The notes under the pieces are model-generated. The model was not told the origin of the DNA and ran no database searches. It saw nothing but the letters and a program-made list of their open reading frames with translations. 64,000 bases of DNA from Colocasia esculenta. Its lineage: Eukaryota > Streptophyta > Magnoliopsida > Alismatales > Araceae. The first letter of the stretch is position 1, and the number at the start of each line of letters is the position of its first letter. Positions 57,170 through 64,000 of the stretch are shown in pieces. The translations under genes were made by a program, and so were the position numbers. The stretch is taken from contig CM024760.1 of assembly GCA_014218235.1 (NCBI GenBank), forward strand, positions 145,839,245 to 145,903,244. Direction: 5' to 3'.

Positions 57170-60100
57170 CAATAGAACCTGTCCCAATAATTTTATAATA
57201 TGAAATGATAAGTGCACAAAATCATCGGGGCATACCCCTGCAAAGCAAAGGAAAGGAGAAGCTAGCCTAACTGGACATTAGGTAGACCAATCTTATCAAG
57301 AACCGCTGGACCCCTAATAGCAAAGGGCAGCGTAGAAAACGATGTGAAAATATTGATATGAGTTCCCATACAACCATAAGATGCCAAAGCATCAGCAACT
57401 TGATTCGCCTCCCTGAACACATGTGAAATAGTGCAACCATGTCTCTAGAAAATAGCTAAGGCAGACCGCTACCATCTATTGCATTTCCAGTCCAGTGGAG
57501 AAATGGAATGGATAGATTTAACAAGAGTGGCAGAATTAGAATAGATGATGGAAACTTGAAAGCCATTTTCATCAGCCAACTGGAGACCATCATGAGGAAT
57601 CCTGACTTCAGGTTGAAGGCTAGTGCCATAACCATAATTAAAAGCAAAGGCCAATAAGATATCACCTTTAGAGTTTCTAAAACAACCACCACCTCCATTA
57701 ATTCCTGGATTTTCCTTGGAGGCACCATCAACATTGAGGCAAATATCATGTAATGGCGAAATCCAGCGAACTAGCTTAAGCTTAGTGTGCCCACCTTTGA
57801 AAAAGAAATCGAAAGAGTTGATAATAGCTAGCTGGTTGGCAGAAGGTGGTGTTTTAAAGATTTCTCTTTGGATAGCATGGGAAATCAGAAATTTGATGTT
57901 GTCAATGATCCTACTACTGGGCCTAGTAACCTGCTCAAATCTTCTTTTACATCTTTCTTTCCATATTTCCCAAGTGATAAGGATGGTCCCATAAATAGCA
58001 ATGAAACCAAAAGGCGATGAGAGCTCAAGTTTCTAAATACCCCTCCAACACTAGGAAGTGAAGTGATCATTCGGTAAGATAGGATAAGCAAGGAAAGGCG
58101 TAAACCATCTCCAAAGATTAACTGCAATATCACTTCTAAAGAACAAGTGATCAATGTCTTCATATTGAGGATTGCAGCAACAAGAACATTTAGACACCAT
58201 CTATATGCCTTGATCAGAAATTCTGGAATCCACCAGGACTGCCCTATTGATCATCTTCCAGCAGAAGAGAGATGCCGTTTTTAGGAAACTAGGATGCCAG
58301 ATTTTAGCCAGAGGAGGTCTATAGACCCCACGAGGTCTCAACAAATTGTAGGCCGATTTTGAAGTGAAGGAGCCATCATTAGTTGGAGACCAAATGCACA
58401 TATCGTCCTCATCAGAAAGCTGAACTTGCCTTAACTTCTGAATACCAGGGAACAATAGCCAGAAGTGATGATTAGCATCTTCAAGAATATCACTTACCAT
58501 GACATGAGGAGCATTAATAGGATCATGTAAGGAAAAACGCAATGGGGTATTCCCTGCCCAAGAGTCATAGAAGAAGTCGACTTTTCTACCATTGCCCAGA
58601 AGCCACCTAGTGTTATTAATAATGAGAGCATTAGCAATGGTAAAGATATTTTTAGGCAGACCATGCATAGGAAGAGACCGCATTCTGGCATACCGGGCCC
58701 AAAGAGAATTGACATGATAGATGTTCCAAAGATGTTTAGTGGCCAAAGATAGTTGAACATGCCATAAACTTCTAACTCCAAGTCCCCCCTCTACAATGGG
58801 ATGCTGAATAACCAACCAGGGAACCCAATGGCATCTTTGAATACCATCAAGACCACTCCAAAAGAAGGAGGCACACGCTCTATCAAGAAGGCGAATAACA
58901 CCTTTGGGAAGAATAGAAGCCATAGCAGTGTAGATGGGGATGGAGCTTAGCACTACATTAATAAGAGTAACTTAGCCTGCTAGGGAGAGAAACTTGGATT
59001 TCTAGCTGGAAAGTTTCCAATTTATTTTATCAAATAAGAACTTAAAATCAAAAACTTTTACCCGGCCTTCTTTCAGACCCACCCCAAGATAGTTTAGGGA
59101 CCGTTTGCAAAGTGAAGCCTGTGATAGCCTTGATTCTGATCACAGTGCCACTAGGAGCTTTCTTAGACAAAATAAATTGGCTTTTACTGTTATTGATTTT
59201 CTGACTAGAAGACAATTCATAGGCTTTAAAAACTTAAGGAGAGCCGAAATGTTGGTAGCATGGCCATTAGTAAAAACCAACGTATCATTAGCATACAATA
59301 TGTGAGATAGAGGAGGGCAAACTCTTGGGCCTGCAAAAGGTTTTAGGGAGCCAGTAAAAGTTGATGCCGAAGTCCCCTACTAAGAATCTCCTCCATTATA
59401 ATAAAAAGAGCCGGTGCAATAGGATCACCCTGTCTGAGTCCCCTGGAAGATTTAAAATACCCAGCATGATGGCCATTGAGAAGCACATAAACCCAACAAT
59501 TAGATATCAGCATACCCACATAGAAAATAAATTTGTTGTAGAAACCAAATTGGCGAAGAACAACAAACAAGAATTCTCATTCAACTCGATCATAAGCCTT
59601 CATCATATCAAGCTTGAAGATAACATTATGTCCCTTGACCTTGCATCCCAGGTCCTTGAGCAGACATTTGGATAGTGCCGCATTATCAATGATGGATTAG
59701 CCCTTGACAAAGGCACCCTGTTCTTCAGAGATAATTTGAGGAAGAATATCTGTAAGACGGTCACAAAGAATCCTGGAGATGATTTTGTGTGCAGAAGTTA
59801 CATAAACTAATGGGGCGGTAATCAGCAAAGGTAACATGATTATTAACTTTGGGAATGAGAGCAATAACAGTTGAGGTGACCCGCGAGAAAGAGGGAAACC
59901 GCTAAAGAAACCTTTGACGGCCTCAAAGATATCAGAACCAATAATTTCCCAACACGATGTGTAAAAACTACTTGAGTAACCATCAGGGCCAGAGGCACCA
60001 TTACCATTCATAGACCAAACCGCATTCTTCACCTCTTCCAAAGAAGGAGAGGAGCAAAGCCGGTCATTCTGAATAGGAGTAATCAAGCTGGGAATAACCT

Positions 60101-60480
60101 ATAGAAGATTATTATCAATGACATATTCACCAGAAGACAGAAGATTATGAAAGTACCATGCAATAGCATCCCTCAAAACAGCCTAGTCCTCACACCAATC
60201 ATTACTGTCATCAATTTTGAGTCTATGAATATAGTTCCTGCGCCTGTTGCCTTGTACCACTGCATGATAGAAAGAAATGTTTCTATCTCCATTATCCAAC
60301 CACTAAAACCTGACCTTTTGGCACCAAAAGATCTCTTCACAGCGCTGTGCATGTTTAAGATGTGCATTGATTAACATATACTTAATTTGTTTACCAAGTA
60401 ATCTGAGATAGGAATCCCTAACCACTTCAAGTCTTAAATATCAAATCACATTATGAAACAGAACCCATGTCAAGTCTCAT
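57170..60480 (-). mobile_element. L1-type LINE, 5'-truncated, minus strand
   Basis: Contains the ORF2 region from the endonuclease-RT linker to the C-terminal RNase H. There is no endonuclease domain and no ORF1, as expected for a 5'-truncated insertion. The 3' end is put near 57170, after the last coding similarity; no clear poly-A tail or target duplication was found. Confidence 0.85.
57270..60380 (-). pseudogene. LINE ORF2: RT, zf-RVT and RNase H, with dead catalytic motif
   Basis: From high to low coordinates: linker (EEIFWCQKVRF, GDRNISFYHAVVQGN), RT fingers (NGNGASGPDGYSSSFY, KIISRILCDRL, EEQGAFVKG), palm (SNCWVYVLLNG, FKSSRGLRQGDPIAPALF), and the catalytic box, where YADD is changed to YAND (codons 59295-59284, Asn at 59289-59287). 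Then the thumb and C-terminal region (GRKVDFFYDSWAGNTPL), zf-RVT (SFTSKSAYNLLR, CSCCCNPQYEDIDHLFF), and RNase H (DGASKENPG...GGGGCFRN, REANQVADALA). Several stops and frameshifts occur between blocks. The Asp-to-Asn change alone should abolish reverse transcription. Confidence 0.88.
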
Positions 60481-63276
60481 TAGGAATGTCCGAATCATGG
60501 AAGGATCAAGTTATGAACTAGCCACTATCAAGGCTGCAAAATATCTCTCAAAAACATAAATCTACTCCTCCATAGTGGCTTAAAGAAACTACAATTTTTT
60601 TTTCCAAAGACACACCATTGATCAATATTTTGGAGTTGGACTACACATGATAGTTTCGCTTTGGAGGTGGACCAAATAATTATCTGAAAATGTGAACCTC
60701 ATCTAACTTGAGACTAATTGAGTGCTAGGGGTGGGCCAACGGTGGGCACCTCCCGATGCTCTCCAAGGCGGGTTGGAATTGACGCCAGTAAAATGTGCTA
60801 TTACGTTTTTAAGTGACTTTTCAAGGTTTTAAATTATGCTTGCGTTGGTTCTCTTTATGAAGAATTGTTAGAGAGGTTTTTCAGGCACATGGTGAAGGTG
60901 GGTAGGAGGGTCCCGGATTTCGATCTTGGGGCGGAGTGATTTTCTTATGTACAAAACTAATGACTTGATCGCTGTGCCAAATAAAAAAAATATTTCAAAC
61001 TGGCTCCCCAACACCAGAATAATCAAATATGATGGAGAAACTTCCAAGAAAGCATCTTCATTTCGACTGGATCTACCACCCAAATCGTAAATTAAGATGC
61101 AGTAAGATATCGTAAAAAGATGTTGTAAGCTTATTAATAAAGTATTTAATCACCAAGTCCCATCAGTTGGAGAAAATAAAAACATTTAACCATTCATCAA
61201 CGAGTGTGATGTGTCCATTGCTCAACCCCCATGTTAACTTACATAGTGGTGACAAACCAGCGGTAGACATGGAGACGAGACATTTCTTGTCCTATCCTAT
61301 CTAAGTGTGCCTCATCATCTTAAGCGAGTCAATCACACAAGAGCCTACGAGTCTCCATTACACTAGCCGCCCACTTGAGCGTGCGACAAGTATTGCTCTT
61401 CCAAGAATATAGAAAACAACTTTCCAGCCGAGGATTTCATGTGTTTGTAAGACAACTTAAATAATTGATTAGAGAAGCAAAGACAATGGCAAAAATCCAA
61501 GGTCCCACATATAACAACTCCAACCCCTAAAACAAAAATAATGTAAATTTTTATAAAAAAAAAAGTGAATTGCGAGAAAAAATTATAAAATAATCGAGTA
61601 GAGAATTAATACAGAATTTAAAATATAAATGTGCTAAAGAAATTAACTAAAAGAATTTAAGAGGAAAATAGGATAAGATAGAATATATACTATGGGGTAA
61701 TAAGCCAGATTAAGTAACAATAGACAAACAAGAAAATTCAAGGGAATAAATAAAGAACAAATAAATAAAAAATAATGAGAAATTTAACAAGAAAAATAAG
61801 CATAAAAGTTAAGTTGAGCATCTAAAAAATCTAGTCTCAGATGTTAAGAGAATTGGCTCTTAGATAAGTTAAATAAATGGACTCTCTGATTAATAATCTA
61901 TTCGGTTAAATCAATTGGTGGCATGAAGTTTTACTATTAACCTTCCTAGTGTCATGCTCTTCTATTGTCAGACCTTAGATGACATAATCACTTGTCATCA
62001 TGTTTCCCCTGACGACATCTTGATTGGTCGTCAACTTTGTCGACGGCAAACCCATGTGTTGTCAATAGAATCGACTTTCGTAATAAATATCAAGTTAATT
62101 TCCAATTGTCTATCATAAATTAATAAATTCACCAAAATTGGATTCGAACCCCAATTTAAGGACCAAAAATGAGAATTTAACCATGAAAATTGGTGATACC
62201 CAAATTCCCATTAAGAACATGGGTCAAATGAGCATGATTGCAATTTAATTGGGCCATGAATTTAGCGAAAACCCTATCCCAATAATGGGGCAAGAATTTC
62301 TTGTCATACACCATCTCAAATTGGAATTAAAGAGGGGTAATAGGCCATAGAATGCAACAAAAATATGGTTGCAATCCCACAATTTAGGAAATAACAATAT
62401 TAACTCATTTTTGAACCCTAGGCCTTTAAATACATCTCATATTCTCCCCTTGGCCAACCCTAGGACGAGTTGAAGGTTGCTGGGAATGGGGAGAGGTTGC
62501 TAGGAGCAAGAAGAGGGAGGAATCTCGAGGATTCACACCTTCTTCACCATTCTTCGTCGTTCTTCGTCACCCATTGCATAGAATGCCAAAAGGTAGATAA
62601 TCTCGAGTCAAATCTTAACTAACTGTATTTGTAAGTTAATCTTGATGTCTAAAATATGATTATCATGTTTTCTCCAATTTATATCATGTGTTTTCCATAT
62701 ATTTTATGGATCCAAGACTCGATTACCCATTCATACGAACTTTATGCAACTCCTTCATACCTTGTAAACCCCTTCATTACATGTTAATTGCTACTCACTG
62801 TAGAGTCATCACTATGTCTAGATCATGTTCTCATCGTTTTTCCCAATTTTCACCAAGTGATTTCATCATATTTTGAACGTTAAGAGCATTGCGTACATTT
62901 TCATGCATTTCTATTTAAAACCCATGTAAACCTTGACATAATCATGATTGGATCTCGATTAATGGTTACTATAAAATATATTACATGTTTAGAGTCAAAC
63001 CATAGCTTTTCCACAATTTTTATCGCCATTCATGCACATTTTGCATTTTAGGGTTATGTTATGTCATCCCATTTTTTAGTTGTCCCTTAAATCTATCTAA
63101 AGCATGTCCAATCCTTTGATTGGACCTAATTAGATGTTCATGTAGGTTTAGCAGTGTGTTAATTGATGAATAAGGTACAGTTAATGAGCAATTAATTTCC
63201 TAAATAATTCAAATTTTTGTTATAACAAAATTAATTAACTATGATCTTGGTGATAACAAAATTTTGGACAAGTTTC
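60481..63276. other. AT-rich intergenic sequence, possible decayed LTR
   Basis: No gene is recognised. From about 61510 the sequence opens with TATAACAACTCCAACCCC, reminiscent of a mutated TGTAAC... LTR start, and the stretch to 63270 has the low-complexity, repeat-within-itself look of a chromovirus LTR (repeated AGAGTCAAACCAT-like words). This is not proven. Confidence 0.35.
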
Positions 63277-64000
63277 TGTTGAACCACTTTTATATTTATC
63301 TTTTTATTTTGGTGATAACAAAACTCATGATTATCATAAATATCTTTAATATATTTAATATCTTTTTCCTCTCATGAATATTGCATTTTCCATCACCTAT
63401 AACTTTGTCATATTCGAAGCTTCAACTTCATCATGCATGTTTTTATCATGTTCAGTCGAAGCTTACTTCGTCATATACGAAGCTAGCTTCGTCATATCCA
63501 AAGTTCTATTTCGTCATATCTGAAGCTGACATTTCGGCATGCATGTTTTTGGTCGTGATCAGTTGAAACTAACTTCATTATATACGAAGTTCTACTTTGT
63601 TATATCCGAAGTCTTATAAGAAGTTCACTTCGACTGACTGCATTATATTTCTTGACCAGTCGAAGCTCTACATCGATTTCCTTTGAACCTATCGATTGCT
63701 GACCATTTCCATTGCCAATCAAAGTGTTTATCGATTACTGACTATTTGAAATTGGCGTTTAACTTAAACATCAATTGTCTTTAAACATCGATTGTCCTTA
63801 AACATCGACTGTCTTTAAATATTGATTGTCTTTTAAATTAAATATTGATTGTTGTTATATTTAAACATTGATTATCTTTAAAACATCAATTGCTCTTCAT
63901 AAAACATCGATTACCTTCATAAACATCGATTGTCTTTATAAAATGTTGATTGCCTTCATAAAACATCAATTGTCTTAGACATCGATTTCCTTCATGCAGT
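63277..64000 (+). mobile_element. Copia-type LTR, start only, runs off the window
   Basis: It begins TGTTGAACCACTTTTATATT, matching the start of the solo LTR at 43609. It holds two repeat systems: CTTCGTCATATACGAAGC-type inverted words (63410-63610) and about a dozen ~20-bp AAACATCGATTGTCTT units (63680-64000). The end lies outside the window. Confidence 0.7.

Noticed and set aside
1..64000. CRISPR-like arrays, bacterial operons, ribosome-binding sites
   Set aside because: All tandem repeats are minisatellites, satellites or transposon subterminal repeats without unique equal-length spacers; the content is plant nuclear.

Overview
This is a plant nuclear window made almost entirely of transposable elements. 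All recognised coding sequence belongs to retrotransposons or DNA transposons: Ty3/gypsy with dual RNase H, Ty1/copia with initiator-Met tRNA priming, CACTA (En/Spm), and an L1-type LINE with a C-terminal RNase H. Plant-type splice sites and the plant mobile domain support a flowering-plant genome. The species cannot be told, and I see no convincing single-copy host gene, tRNA, rRNA or CRISPR array.

Layout. 1-7195: the 3' part of a Tat-type Ty3/gypsy element (protease and G-patch, RT, RNase H, second RNase H, integrase, 3' region). It is joined to a second, related but divergent and more decayed, gag-less copy at about 7196-18830. In copy 2 the 3' region carries a multi-exon gene on the opposite strand that encodes a plant mobile domain followed by a coiled coil; copy 1 keeps only the 3' tail of that gene. 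18900-23730: a minus-strand CACTA transposase gene split by a 2,088-bp solo LTR with a perfect 5-bp target duplication. 25858-37552: a G-rich minisatellite, a Sirevirus-like copia element lacking RT and RNase H, two further tandem copies of a ~2.6-kb gag/LTR/G-rich unit, and the end of another CACTA element. 39458-41799: a very young LTR element reduced to LTR, primer-binding site and truncated LTR. 42700-47437: the 3' half of a third CACTA family whose intron contains a ~180-bp tandem array, itself split by a copia-type solo LTR. 48962-55754: an end-to-end CACTA element with terminal repeats, TGG target duplications, GC-rich leader, tnp2 and a second transposase-family gene. 57170-60480: a 5'-truncated LINE on the minus strand. 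63277-64000: start of another copia-type LTR.

How parts relate. Nested insertions give a relative history: solo LTR inside CACTA-1, solo LTR inside a satellite inside a CACTA intron, and a young LTR element inside older sequence. Nearly all coding regions carry stops or frameshifts, so the window looks like silenced heterochromatin. Three structures recur in independent elements and are the best leads: a ~92-bp-arm hairpin just upstream of tnp2 in two CACTA families, a GCCCCTTG-type stem-loop between the sense pol region and the antisense gene in both Tat copies, and the antisense plant-mobile-domain gene itself.
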